NCBI GenBank assembly: GCA_018644665.1
Contig: JABGQA010000103.1
Location: forward strand, 1-64,000
DNA from: Candidatus Poribacteria bacterium
GTDB taxonomy: Bacteria > Poribacteria > WGA-4E > GCA-2687025
Direction: 5' to 3'
DNA: 64,000 nt
The translations under genes were made by a program, and so were the position numbers. The notes under the pieces were generated by a model that ran no database searches, had not been told where the DNA came from, and was given only the letters and a program-made list of their open reading frames with translations. Numbering within the stretch: position 1 is the first letter of the stretch; the number at the start of each line of letters is the position of its first letter. Positions 34,485-43,521 of the stretch are shown in pieces.

Positions 34485-36271
34485 TGAAGGCGCGCGCGGC
34501 GCTCGCCGCCCTTTCCGTCTTCCTGATGGCTTCAGCGGCCCTCATGGCGCAGGATGGCATCGAGGACGTGGGTCGCGCCGTGAACTTCCAGCTCTCACGA
34601 ATGACCGCGCTCAACCCCATGACGCGCGCACGCGCGTCGGACGAACTGAGGGCATACGCTGCCCGGCCGGACGGCGCGGAACACGTCCGAGGGAAGCTCG
34701 ACCAGATCCTCCCGCTCCTCGAGGACGCCTTGCCCGTCGTACGATGGAACGCCGCGGTAATGACCGCGACGCTCGGCGACAGCGAGCAGGCGGCTCTCGC
34801 CTACGACGTCCTGCACGCTGACGCTGCCAGCGAGGACTACTCCATACGCCTCGGCTTGGTCGACGCCGTCACTGCCATCGGTCCGACGCCCGAGGTCATC
34901 GCGCTCCTCGAGGATCTGGCGCAGAACGACGACGATGAGGAGGTACGCGGCGTCGCGGAGGAAGCGCTGTGGAACATCGAACGCGCACCGCCCGAGGAGA
35001 GCCCGGACGACGACTGGGGATTCGATCCGGTCGAGTTCTTCGGGGGAGGCGATGACGATGAGGATGGCGGCGACGGCGAGCCCCGAGAGGTCATGTTGAC
35101 CGGCCAGCAAGCGGCCGACCGGATAGCGTCGGTGGTGAGACGGTTCCCGCAACTCGACGCCATCGAGACCGCCTCCCAGTTGACGAACTGGCGGCGCGAC
35201 ATGGACTTCGACGGTGACCGCAGACCGGTGTCGGAGTTCCTGGCGCCAGGCGTGCCGAGGCTCGTCGAGTTCATCCGGTCGGAGCCCGCGCCGCCTGCGC
35301 GGTACCTGCGCTACGCGGCGCGCGTGCTCGGCGTCGCCGGCGACGAGGCGTTCGAGGCCCTCGTCGTCGCGCTGGAGGATGAGCGCGGGTACACGCGGGA
35401 GGCGGCTGCGTTCGGCCTCCTGTGGTCGATCACGACCCAGGACGGACGGCTGGACGAAGAGTCGCGCTACCGCGACGCGGCGGCTGCTCTCGTCTTCTCA
35501 CTCACGGATGAGGTCCCCGCCGTGCGAGCGCACGCGGCAGTGGCCCTGGGACGCGCCGCGCTGCCGACATACGGCCGCGACCTCGCCTTCGCGCTGGAGG
35601 ACGAGGACTGCCGCGTGAGCCTCGCCGCGGCGCAAGCGCTGACGTCCCTCGAAGACGGAGCACGTGCCGAGGACACGCAGTCGGCCCGAGAGCGCCTCGC
35701 CGCCGCGTCACAGTCTGAGGACGAGGCAACGACGCTGCGCGTACTGGAGGCGGCCGTGTGGCGAGGTGATGACGCCCACGAGGCGAGGGCGATGTCGCTG
35801 TTGCTTACGGATGCCCCTGCCATGGCGTTCATCGCGGGTCACTACCTGCGCGAAGAGGGAGGACCGGATGCCCGGGCCGCGCTCCGAAGCGCGCGGGAAG
35901 ACGAACGACCATGGGTACGCCATGCCGCCGGAGCGCGCGTGCCAACGAATGGCGCGGCTCCCGCCCACGAAGCCGGCCTGCACGGGAAGGTGGTCCGCGG
36001 CGAAGGCTGGGGATACTTCTCGCCCCTGGATGCGGAGATGCCGCTCGCGGGCGCCCTGCTCACATACGAAGGCCCAACGGCCGGAGCGGCGACCACCGAT
36101 GCGCTGGGACGGTTCCACGTGCCGGGCCTGCCGGCGGGCCGCTATAATGTCGGCGTCGCGGCAGACGGCCACCTGGCGGACGCGTTCGTCGTCGTCATAC
36201 CCGACGAGCACGATGAGGGCGCCGGGGAAGAAGCCCGTCCTACGGTCGTGCGGCTACACCGTCACTACTGA
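34484..36271 (+). CDS. exported HEAT-repeat protein with C-terminal carboxypeptidase-regulatory-like domain
   Basis: A 595-residue protein. A signal peptide (MKARAALAALSVFLMASA to LMAQ) is followed by HEAT repeats (for example VVRWNAAVMTATLGD and VRAHAAVALGRAALP), an acidic glycine-rich linker around residues 165-205 (DDDEDGGDG), more HEAT repeats, and a C-terminal beta-sandwich (AGALLTYEGPTAG, TDALGRFHVPGLPAGRYNVGV) of the CarboxypepD_reg type. It is probably a periplasmic or surface scaffold; no enzyme motif is seen. It is coupled to the upstream MDR gene. Confidence 0.75.
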   Translation: MKARAALAALSVFLMASAALMAQDGIEDVGRAVNFQLSRMTALNPMTRARASDELRAYAARPDGAEHVRGKLDQILPLLEDALPVVRWNAAVMTATLGDSEQAALAYDVLHADAASEDYSIRLGLVDAVTAIGPTPEVIALLEDLAQNDDDEEVRGVAEEALWNIERAPPEESPDDDWGFDPVEFFGGGDDDEDGGDGEPREVMLTGQQAADRIASVVRRFPQLDAIETASQLTNWRRDMDFDGDRRPVSEFLAPGVPRLVEFIRSEPAPPARYLRYAARVLGVAGDEAFEALVVALEDERGYTREAAAFGLLWSITTQDGRLDEESRYRDAAAALVFSLTDEVPAVRAHAAVALGRAALPTYGRDLAFALEDEDCRVSLAAAQALTSLEDGARAEDTQSARERLAAASQSEDEATTLRVLEAAVWRGDDAHEARAMSLLLTDAPAMAFIAGHYLREEGGPDARAALRSAREDERPWVRHAAGARVPTNGAAPAHEAGLHGKVVRGEGWGYFSPLDAEMPLAGALLTYEGPTAGAATTDALGRFHVPGLPAGRYNVGVAADGHLADAFVVVIPDEHDEGAGEEARPTVVRLHRHY

Positions 36272-36286
36272 CTCGGCGAGGATCCC

Positions 36287-36715
36287 ATGCTACGAGGCAT
36301 ACCGCGCGCCATATCTCCGGAACTGATGCACGTGCTGCTGTCCATGGGGCATGGCGACGAGATCGTGCTCGCGGACGGCAACTTCCCCGCGGCTACCCAC
36401 GCCAAGCGCCTTGTGCGCGCCGACGGCCACGGCGTGCCAGACATCCTGGCCGCGATCGCGCCCTTCTTCCCCCTCGACGCGTACGTGGACGACCGCGCCG
36501 TCGTGATGGCCACTGTTGAGGACATCGCGGAGCCACCGATCTGGCAGTCGTTCCGGGATGTACTCGCCGACGCCGAGGGCGAAGCCGTCGCGCTGACGCC
36601 CATCGAGCGGTACGCCTTCTACTCGCGGTCCCGGGACGCGTTCGCAGTCGTTGCCACCGGGGAGTCGGCGGTGTACGCGAACCTGATCCTGAAGAAGGGC
36701 GTCGTCGTCGAGTAA
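36287..36715 (+). CDS. fucU: RbsD/FucU family sugar mutarotase (L-fucose mutarotase-like)
   Basis: A 142-residue RbsD/FucU protein that interconverts sugar anomers. The catalytic His22 and Asp24 are in MGHGDE, and the C-terminal YANLILKKGVV is the family motif. The PxLMHVLLSMGHGDEIVLADGNFPA start is closer to FucU than RbsD, so L-fucose is the likely substrate, fitting the polysaccharide-degrading neighbourhood. ATG at 36287, 15 bases after the HEAT-repeat gene. Confidence 0.88.
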   Translation: MLRGIPRAISPELMHVLLSMGHGDEIVLADGNFPAATHAKRLVRADGHGVPDILAAIAPFFPLDAYVDDRAVVMATVEDIAEPPIWQSFRDVLADAEGEAVALTPIERYAFYSRSRDAFAVVATGESAVYANLILKKGVVVE

Positions 36716-36740
36716 CCCGCCTGCCCATGGAGCATCGCCT

Positions 36741-36962
36741 ATGCCCTCCTCAACGCTCGAGATCGCCCGGGACATCGTCCTCGCGTACATCGAGAAGTAC
36801 CCGACGGGCTCGTCGGCCTACTCCGCCAACATCGACGCGACCATGCAGCGGATGCGCAGCGACATCCTGGGGTTCCTGCGGGAACTGCACAGCGAGCTGA
36901 CAGCCCTGGAGTCTGGTACGGACGCGTCCCCCATCGGCCTGGCGGCGGATGACGCCGAGTAA
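36741..36962 (+). CDS. small hypothetical protein
   Basis: A 73-residue, mostly helical soluble protein with no recognised motif. ATG at 36741 has GGAG about 9 bases upstream, and the 14-base overlap with the next gene supports real translation. Confidence 0.55.
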   Translation: MPSSTLEIARDIVLAYIEKYPTGSSAYSANIDATMQRMRSDILGFLRELHSELTALESGTDASPIGLAADDAE

Positions 36963-37212
36963 GCCGCGCACGCCGATCCCGCGCGCCATCCTCGGCACGT
37001 TCGGCATCCTAACGCGGCCTGCGCTCGCCGGGTGGATTCTCCGCGCGTTGGGCATGCTGCTGCTCGGGATACTCCCGCTCGCCGCGATATCCACGTACGG
37101 CGCGATTCCGCTGGAGTCTCGCCTCGCGTTCGCCGGGGCGGTCCTGGTCGCTGGCGCGGCTGGAGGGGCGCTCTACGCCGCGGGAGCCTGGCTCAGACGG
37201 CGGGGCCGGTAG
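36949..37212 (+). CDS. small membrane protein, unknown function
   Basis: An 87-residue protein with two hydrophobic segments (WILRALGMLLLGILPLAAIS and LAFAGAVLVAGAAGGALYAAGAWL) and basic ends. No family is recognised. It overlaps the preceding small gene by 14 bases, and its stop lies in a hairpin shared with the convergent transporter gene. Confidence 0.6.
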   Translation: MTPSKPRTPIPRAILGTFGILTRPALAGWILRALGMLLLGILPLAAISTYGAIPLESRLAFAGAVLVAGAAGGALYAAGAWLRRRGR

Positions 37213-37230
37213 CCCGCGCTACTCGGGGCC
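37204..37230. terminator. hairpin spanning both stops of a convergent pair
   Basis: GTAGC at 37209-37213 pairs with GCTAC at 37218-37222 across a four-base loop, with flanking GGCC at 37204-37207 and 37227-37230 able to extend it. It holds the TAG of the membrane protein and the stop of the convergent substrate-binding protein gene. Confidence 0.4.
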
Positions 37231-38802
37231 GATGCGCGTCTTCCACAGGTAGCGCCATGACGTGGGGTGGAGCGTGAAGCCCTCGACATTCGCGCGCACC
37301 ACGGCGACGCGCGTCGCGTGCGCCACGATGACCCACGGCGCGTCCTTACGCACGACCTCCTGAGCCGCGCGGTAGATGCGCGCGCGCGTCGCTGGGTCGG
37401 CTACACGCTGACCCTCAAGGAGGAGTTCCTCAAGCTCGTCGCTCTTGTACAGGGCGATGTTGCTTGCGGGAGGAGTCGCGTTCGACTTGCTGAGGGTGAA
37501 GTAGAGGAAGTTGTCGGGGTCCGCGTAGTCCGCGATCCAGCCGAGCATCGCGATGTCGTGGTCTCCCTGGCGCACCTTCTCCAGGTACGTCGACCACTCG
37601 AACGTGTCGATTCGCGACGGGATACCCGCCTTCTGTAGGTCAGACTGGATCGCGAGGCCGATGTTGCCCGGATTGGGGAAGTACGGGCGCGGGTTGGTAG
37701 GCACGTAGAACGACAGCGGCTCAGCAAAGCCGCCGGGAAGCGCTTCCGCGATGAGCGCACGCGCCTTCTCCGGGTCGTACGTGAAGTCCTCGATGTCGTC
37801 GTTATAGCCCCAAATCGTCGGAGGGATGGGGTTCTTCGCCTTAAGTGCGCGACCGTTGTAGAGCTGATCGACGATGGTCTGCTTGTCGATGGCGTGGTTG
37901 ATCGCGTACCGCACGCGCGGGTCGTCAAGAGGCGTGTGTGTCGTGTTCATCGCGACGTAGCCGACGTTCATGCCTGCCTTCTGCACGACGACGAGTTCGG
38001 CGTTGGCCCGCATCGCGTCGATGTCCTCGGGGTCGGCGCTGTCGAGGACGTGGATGTCCCCCTTCTCGAGCGCCACCCGGCGGGCGTGCTTGTCTGGGAT
38101 GGCGCGGAAGATGATCCGCTCAAGCTCTGGCGTCCCCGCCCAGTAGTCCTCGTTGCGCTCCAGGATGATGCGGTCGTCCCGTCTCCATTCGCCGAATATG
38201 AACGGCCCGCTCCCGACCGGATACGACCCGAAGTCCGCGCCGTGCTGCGCTACGGCCGACGGGCTGACGACGGCGAAGGGAGGCGTCGCCAGGACGTTCA
38301 GTAGGGGCGAGTACGGCTGCCGCAGGCGTATCTCAACGCGCATCGGAGCGACGGCAGTGACCGACTCGATCTTCTCGCTCATGCCGAGCGAGATCCAGTA
38401 GACGTAGGGGTCGCCGACGTTGTGGAACGGGTGCTTCTCGTCGCGCTGGCGTTCCAGCGAGAACGCGACTGCGTCCGCGTCAACGGGCGTGCCGTCGTGG
38501 AACTTCACACCCTCGCGCAACTCGAACTCCCACACCAACCCCTCCTCGCGGCTCGTCCAGGACGTCGCCAGACCGGGCTCTATATCCGTGCTCTCCTGCG
38601 TGTACTGCACCAGCGTGTCGAAGATCAGTTCCGCGACCTTGAACGACTCGCCGTCCTCTTCGTGCGCAGCGTCCAGCCCCACGGAATCCGCCCCACGCCC
38701 GAACACGAGCACTTGGCGCTGAACTGGATCCACCCGCTGGCAGGCCACGAGCCACAACGCGGAGACGATGGCGAAGGCAACGGCGACAATCTGCCGATTC
38801 AC
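37219..38802 (-). CDS. peptide/nickel ABC transporter substrate-binding lipoprotein (SBP family 5)
   Basis: A 527-residue DppA/OppA-type binding protein. The signal ends in a lipobox LVAC with Cys21, so it should be lipid-anchored outside the inner membrane. GLATSWTSREEGLVWEFELREGVKFHDGTPVDADAV and DPRVRYAINHAIDKQ are family signatures. The start is GTG at 38802 with a GGGAG site; the longer upstream frame is a shadow of larB. No permease or ATPase genes are adjacent, so the rest of the transporter is encoded elsewhere. Confidence 0.92.
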   Translation of the reverse strand: MNRQIVAVAFAIVSALWLVACQRVDPVQRQVLVFGRGADSVGLDAAHEEDGESFKVAELIFDTLVQYTQESTDIEPGLATSWTSREEGLVWEFELREGVKFHDGTPVDADAVAFSLERQRDEKHPFHNVGDPYVYWISLGMSEKIESVTAVAPMRVEIRLRQPYSPLLNVLATPPFAVVSPSAVAQHGADFGSYPVGSGPFIFGEWRRDDRIILERNEDYWAGTPELERIIFRAIPDKHARRVALEKGDIHVLDSADPEDIDAMRANAELVVVQKAGMNVGYVAMNTTHTPLDDPRVRYAINHAIDKQTIVDQLYNGRALKAKNPIPPTIWGYNDDIEDFTYDPEKARALIAEALPGGFAEPLSFYVPTNPRPYFPNPGNIGLAIQSDLQKAGIPSRIDTFEWSTYLEKVRQGDHDIAMLGWIADYADPDNFLYFTLSKSNATPPASNIALYKSDELEELLLEGQRVADPATRARIYRAAQEVVRKDAPWVIVAHATRVAVVRANVEGFTLHPTSWRYLWKTRIGPE

Positions 38803-38894
38803 GGCGCGGCGCTCCCGAGTTGTACTGTGCTGTGCGGATGGCAGGAACGCGGCGCATGCTAGCACGCCGTCTTCGCGGCTCTCAAGCTTTGGGT

Positions 38895-39656
38895 TCAGTC
38901 TGCGGCCTTGGCGGTCATGGCGTTGATGCGCGCCGCGGCGCATCCGGCTCCGAACCCATTGTCGATATTGACGACGGTGACCCCCGACGCGCAGGAGTTC
39001 AGCATGCCCAGCAGCGCAGCGATTCCGTTTAGGCTGGCACCGTAGCCGACGCTCGTGGGAACAGCGATCACCGGGGCGCTCACCAGGCCGCCGACGACGC
39101 TCGGAAGCGCCCCCTCCATGCCAGCGACGACGACGACGACGTTGGCCTCGGCGAGTGTCGGGGTATGACTGAGCAGACGGTGGATGCCGGCGACACCGAC
39201 ATCGTACAGGCGCTCGACCGCGTTGCCCATGATCGACGCGGTCTCGAACGCCTCCTCGGCGACGGGTAGGTCGGATGTGCCGGCGCTGACGATGAGGATG
39301 CCCTCGCGGGCCTCCACGGCTTGTTGGGGGAGACTGATCGTCCGTGCGCGAGCGTTGTATCGCGCGTCGGGAAGCGCGACGCGCACGGCGTCGGCGACTT
39401 CGGAGGCAGCGCGCGTCGCGAACAGGTTCGAGCCGTTGCGCACGATCGCCTCGGAGATCGCAACGACCTCCTCGGTCGCCTTCCCCTCGCACAGGATCAC
39501 CTCCGGCGCGCCGTTCCGCAGCGCGCGATGGTGATCGACCTTGGCGAAGCCGAGGTCTTCGAAGGGAAGGTCCCGGTACCGAGCGACCGCGTCCTCAATG
39601 GGCACGGAACCGTCGCGGACACCTCCGAGAAGCTCGCGTAGCGCGTCTGCGTCCAT
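38895..39656 (-). CDS. larB: nickel pincer cofactor biosynthesis protein LarB
   Basis: A 253-residue LarB. It has an N-terminal helical region, then an AIR-carboxylase-like domain with the motifs [36 protein letters not shown] and [29 protein letters not shown]. LarB carboxylates and hydrolyses nicotinic acid adenine dinucleotide in synthesis of the nickel-pincer nucleotide used by lactate racemase and related enzymes. LarC and LarE are not in the window. ATG at 39656. Confidence 0.93.
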   Translation of the reverse strand: MDADALRELLGGVRDGSVPIEDAVARYRDLPFEDLGFAKVDHHRALRNGAPEVILCEGKATEEVVAISEAIVRNGSNLFATRAASEVADAVRVALPDARYNARARTISLPQQAVEAREGILIVSAGTSDLPVAEEAFETASIMGNAVERLYDVGVAGIHRLLSHTPTLAEANVVVVVAGMEGALPSVVGGLVSAPVIAVPTSVGYGASLNGIAALLGMLNSCASGVTVVNIDNGFGAGCAAARINAMTAKAAD

Positions 39657-39684
39657 CAGGCGGCACGCTCCACGGACCGCGGCG

Positions 39685-40095
39685 TCACGTGGTCGTGGCC
39701 TCGTCGGACGCCGCCGCCTGCGGGACGGTCTCGGACTCTTCGTCGCCCTCTGTCACCAGCTCACGTCGCCGGCTGCGGTACGCCTGCTTGCCTTCGTCGA
39801 TGATCCCGCGGATCCCGGAGGCAGCCTCGGCGATCTCTTCCTTGCCGTCCTTCACGAGGTCGGAGACCTTGTTGCGGCTTTCATCCATGAGGTCCGCCAT
39901 ACGCTCGCGGCTTTCGTCGATGAAGTCCAGCGTGCGGTCCTTGGCATCCGCGCCGGTATCGGCGATGCGACGGCGCGTCTCGCGGCCGGAGGCCGGCGCG
40001 AGCAGTAGACCTGCTACGGCACCCATCACGCCGCCAACGAGCATCCCGAGTATTGCCGCGCCTGCGGCGCTGGCGCCGCTGTTATTCCTTGCCAT
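39685..40095 (-). CDS. YtxH domain-containing protein
   Basis: A 136-residue YtxH-family protein. A glycine-rich membrane segment ([25 protein letters not shown]) is followed by a charged, helical, coiled-coil-prone tail. Family members are linked with general stress or the cell envelope; the function is unclear. It overlaps the upstream DUF948-like gene by 14 bases. ATG at 40095. Confidence 0.8.
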   Translation of the reverse strand: MARNNSGASAAGAAILGMLVGGVMGAVAGLLLAPASGRETRRRIADTGADAKDRTLDFIDESRERMADLMDESRNKVSDLVKDGKEEIAEAASGIRGIIDEGKQAYRSRRRELVTEGDEESETVPQAAASDEATTT

Positions 40096-40588
40096 CCTTC
40101 TTACCTTTCCTCAACCGTGGCAGGCGCCAACGCCCGCGTTTTGGGAGCAGTCCGGCTACCGTGCGAATGCCGTTCCACAGGCTCACGATCTCGATGATCG
40201 GGCGGAAAACCGTGTCCCGGTAGTGCGTCGCTCGCCGCAACGTGCTGTGAGAGAAGCGGCTGCCTTCCTCCACTATATACGACACGTTGCGAGCGGTTCG
40301 GTTTACCTTATCTGTGATCTCTTCAACGTTCTGCAACGCCGGCGCGATTGCCTTACGGTGCGTATCGTTCAGGGCGTCGGTCAGGGCGCGCGCGGAGATG
40401 ATCGTGTCGCCGAGGACCTTCATCTGCACGTCGAGTTGCGCCACTGCGGCGTTCGCCGTCGTCGTCAGCTCGCGAAGCGTGGCCAGCAGCGGCAGCAGAT
40501 GCCGCACGAGGATCACGAGGACGACCGCGGTGACGCCGCCGAACGCGATGATGACGATGTCGCGGATGATGGGCACTAGTTCGGCCAA
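40082..40588 (-). CDS. DUF948-like membrane-anchored protein
   Basis: A 168-residue protein with one N-terminal membrane helix (IIAFGGVTAVVLVILVRHLLPLL), a long helical region (EITDKVNRTARNVSYIVEE) and a very basic tail. This matches DUF948 proteins that usually sit beside YtxH genes, as here. Start TTG at 40588 with GGGAAGGG upstream; alaS lies 30 bases upstream. Function unknown. Confidence 0.75.
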   Translation of the reverse strand: MAELVPIIRDIVIIAFGGVTAVVLVILVRHLLPLLATLRELTTTANAAVAQLDVQMKVLGDTIISARALTDALNDTHRKAIAPALQNVEEITDKVNRTARNVSYIVEEGSRFSHSTLRRATHYRDTVFRPIIEIVSLWNGIRTVAGLLPKRGRWRLPRLRKGKKDGKE

Positions 40589-40618
40589 CTGAACGTCCCT
40601 TCCCCGCGGCCAGCGCAG

Positions 40619-43276
40619 CTACGCGGGCAGGCGCCGACCCACGATATCCGCTGCCGCCTCGATGGCTGCCTCGAGCTTGCTGATGTCCCCGCCGCCAGCT
40701 TGCGCGAAGTCCGGCCTGCCGCCACCGCCACCGCCCGCAACTGCGGCGACTTCCTTCACTACATCGCCAGCCTTGACACCCGCGCTCTTGACGAGGTCTG
40801 CCGTCACGGCAACGATGAGCGCCGGCCGACCATCGACGGCCGCGCCGAGCACGACCACGCCAGAACCGAGCTTGTCCCGAAGCGCCTCACCCAGATCCCG
40901 CAACTCGTCCCGGCCGATGTTCTCGACGACCGTCGCCAGCACCTTGACGCCGTTCACGTCGCGCGCGACGGCCAGATAGTCGTCGACGTCAGCCAGTGCG
41001 GCCGTGGCGCGCAAGGCTGCCGTCTCATCCTCGAGCCGCTTCACCTCGGCCACGATCTGCTGAGCGCGGTCCAGGATGTCTTCGCGCCTGCGCGCGCCAA
41101 CGATCCCGGCCAATCCCTCAACGAGCCGCTCCGATTCCGAGTAGTGGGCAAACGCCGATACGCCAGTGACTGCGTCGATACGTCGCACACCGGACGCGAT
41201 GCTCTGCTCGCGTACGATCTTGAACGGGCCAACTTGCCCGGTGTTCGATACGTGCGTGCCGCCGCACAGCTCCATGCTCGTGTCGCCCATGACGACGGTG
41301 CGCACGCGGTCGCCGTACTTCTCCCCGAACAGCGCCATCGCGCCGCGTTCGCGGGCGTCCTCGAGGCCCATCCAGTTCGTCTCTACCGCGTGGCTCGCGA
41401 GAACATGCTCGTTGACGAACGCCTCGACGTCGGCCAGGACGGCGTCGGAGATGGCCTCGTAGTGGGTGACATCGAATCTCACGCGGTCTGGCGCTACCAA
41501 TGACCCCGCTTGCGTAACGTGCGTCCCAAGGTACTTGCGCAACCCAGCGTGTAGTAGGTGCGTTGCGGAGTGCGCTCGGAGCGTCGCGCCACGTCGGTCG
41601 CCATCCACTCGCGCCACGACTGCCGCGCCCAGGTCCGCAGGCAGGCGGGCGACGACGTGCACGATGCTGTCGTCCTCCTCCTTCTGCGTGTCCAAGACGG
41701 CCAGCTCGTCGTCGCCCACGGTCAACGAGCCGTGGTCCCCGATCTGCCCACCCGACTCGCCGTAGAACGGCGTGCGATCGAGGACGATGTGAACCGCCTG
41801 CGCGCCGTCCTGCGCCTCCAACATACGAACGCGGCGGATCGACGCCTCTTCCTCCAGCGAGTCGTAACCCGTGAAGAACGAGTGTGCGCCCTCCGATACA
41901 TCCTGCCACTGCGCAACGGCGGCGAGATCCACGGCGAAGCTCTGCGCGGAGCGTGCGCGCTCCCGCTGCGCCGCCATCAACACGTCGAACTGCGCGGTGT
42001 CTACGTCCAGGCCCCGCTCGGATGAGATGAGCTGCGTCAGGTCCAGGGGGAACCCGAAGGTGTCGTACAGCTTGAACGCTTCGTCGCCCGGGAACTGGGC
42101 GCCGTTGTCCTTGCTGAGGCCACTGGCCACTTCCTCGAAGATCTCCAACCCGCGATCGAGGGTGCGCCCGAATGCCTCCTCCTCGGCCCGGATGACGCGT
42201 TCTATGTGCTCCTGCCGCTCGACGATCTCTGGGAAGATGTACCCCATCGTGTCGACAAGGACGGGCGACAGCCGGTGCAGAAAGGGCTCGTCGAAACCGA
42301 GCATGCGGCCGTAACGCACCGCGCGCCGGAGGATGCGCCGCAGGACATAGCCACGACCCTCGTTGCCGGGTAGCGCGCCGTCACCGATCGTGAAGGTGAG
42401 CATCCGCGCGTGGTCCGATATCACCTGCATCGGGATGCGGACCTGCTGCTCGTCGCCGTCCGCGTACCCCTTGCCTGACAGTTCGCTGAGCCGGTCCAGC
42501 AGGGGCGTGAACAGGTCGGTCTCGTAGTTGGACGTCTTGCCCTGCATGATCGCGCACACGCGCTCAAAGCCCATGCCGGTGTCCACGTGCTTGGCGGGCA
42601 GCGGCTGCAGCGAGGAATCCGCAAGTCGGTTGAACTGGATGAACACGAGGTTCCAGATCTCGATCACGTCCGGGTGGTCGCCGTTAACGTGGTCGCCACC
42701 GTTGCCATCCGGCGTCATGTCGATGTGAATCTCGGAGCAAGGGCCGCACGGGCCCGTCTCGCCCATCTCCCAGAAGTTGTCCTTCTTGCTGAAGGGCAAG
42801 ATGTGCGATGTGTCGATGTCCGTCACTTCGGCCCAGAGGTCCGCGGCTTCACTGTCTGCGGGCACGCCGTCCGCTTCGTCGCCCCCAAACACAGTCGCGT
42901 AGAGCCGATCCTTGGGAAGACCCCACACGTCCGTAAGGAGGGTCCAGGCCCATGCGATGGCCTCGCGCTTGAAGTAATCGCCGAACGACCAATTCCCGAG
43001 CATTTCGAAGAACGTGTGGTGGCTCTTCGAGTATCCCACCTCTTCGAGGTCGTTGTGCTTCCCGTCCACACGGACGCACTTCTGCGTGTCTGCGGCGCGC
43101 ACGTACGGCCGTGTACCCGTGCCGAGGAACACGTCCTTGAACTGGTTCATGCCGGCGTTCGTGAAGAGAAGCGTCGGGTCGTTGCGCGGGACCGTCGACG
43201 CGCTGGGGACCACCGCGTGCTCAAGCTCGCGGAAGTATCCCAGGTACCCGTCGCGTATCTCTCTCGCGCTCTTCAT
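40619..43276 (-). CDS. alaS: alanyl-tRNA synthetase
   Basis: A complete 885-residue class II AlaRS: the catalytic domain (LLFTNAGMNQFKDVFLG, DLEEVGYSKSHHTFFEMLGNWSFGDY), the tRNA-recognition domain, and the editing domain with zinc ligands HSATHLLH and CGGTHV. A C-terminal DHHA1 domain has the glycine-rich GGGGGGRPDFAQAGG. It charges tRNA-Ala and clears misacylated Ser/Gly. Start ATG at 43276 follows a GAGG/AAGGG stretch. It heads a run with the DUF948 and YtxH genes. Confidence 0.98.
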   Translation of the reverse strand: MKSAREIRDGYLGYFRELEHAVVPSASTVPRNDPTLLFTNAGMNQFKDVFLGTGTRPYVRAADTQKCVRVDGKHNDLEEVGYSKSHHTFFEMLGNWSFGDYFKREAIAWAWTLLTDVWGLPKDRLYATVFGGDEADGVPADSEAADLWAEVTDIDTSHILPFSKKDNFWEMGETGPCGPCSEIHIDMTPDGNGGDHVNGDHPDVIEIWNLVFIQFNRLADSSLQPLPAKHVDTGMGFERVCAIMQGKTSNYETDLFTPLLDRLSELSGKGYADGDEQQVRIPMQVISDHARMLTFTIGDGALPGNEGRGYVLRRILRRAVRYGRMLGFDEPFLHRLSPVLVDTMGYIFPEIVERQEHIERVIRAEEEAFGRTLDRGLEIFEEVASGLSKDNGAQFPGDEAFKLYDTFGFPLDLTQLISSERGLDVDTAQFDVLMAAQRERARSAQSFAVDLAAVAQWQDVSEGAHSFFTGYDSLEEEASIRRVRMLEAQDGAQAVHIVLDRTPFYGESGGQIGDHGSLTVGDDELAVLDTQKEEDDSIVHVVARLPADLGAAVVARVDGDRRGATLRAHSATHLLHAGLRKYLGTHVTQAGSLVAPDRVRFDVTHYEAISDAVLADVEAFVNEHVLASHAVETNWMGLEDARERGAMALFGEKYGDRVRTVVMGDTSMELCGGTHVSNTGQVGPFKIVREQSIASGVRRIDAVTGVSAFAHYSESERLVEGLAGIVGARRREDILDRAQQIVAEVKRLEDETAALRATAALADVDDYLAVARDVNGVKVLATVVENIGRDELRDLGEALRDKLGSGVVVLGAAVDGRPALIVAVTADLVKSAGVKAGDVVKEVAAVAGGGGGGRPDFAQAGGGDISKLEAAIEAAADIVGRRLPA

Positions 43277-43521
43277 CGCCCTTCACTCCTCAACGGTCAC
43301 ATACGGCTCAGTGCGGTCCTGCGCGGGAGCTTTGGTCACGTCCCGACACGCCCTCCATGGTATATCACCGACCTCCGACTGACTACCCCCGGGGCCGGCC
43401 TAAATCAGGCGTCAGACCGGCGCGATGGGACGCGTCGGGCCTCGTTGCTCCGCGCCGCGCGCCGCCGTAGAATCCTCTCGATTCGCCACCCACATGCCGC
43501 CGGCAGCGGCAGGAGAGCGCC

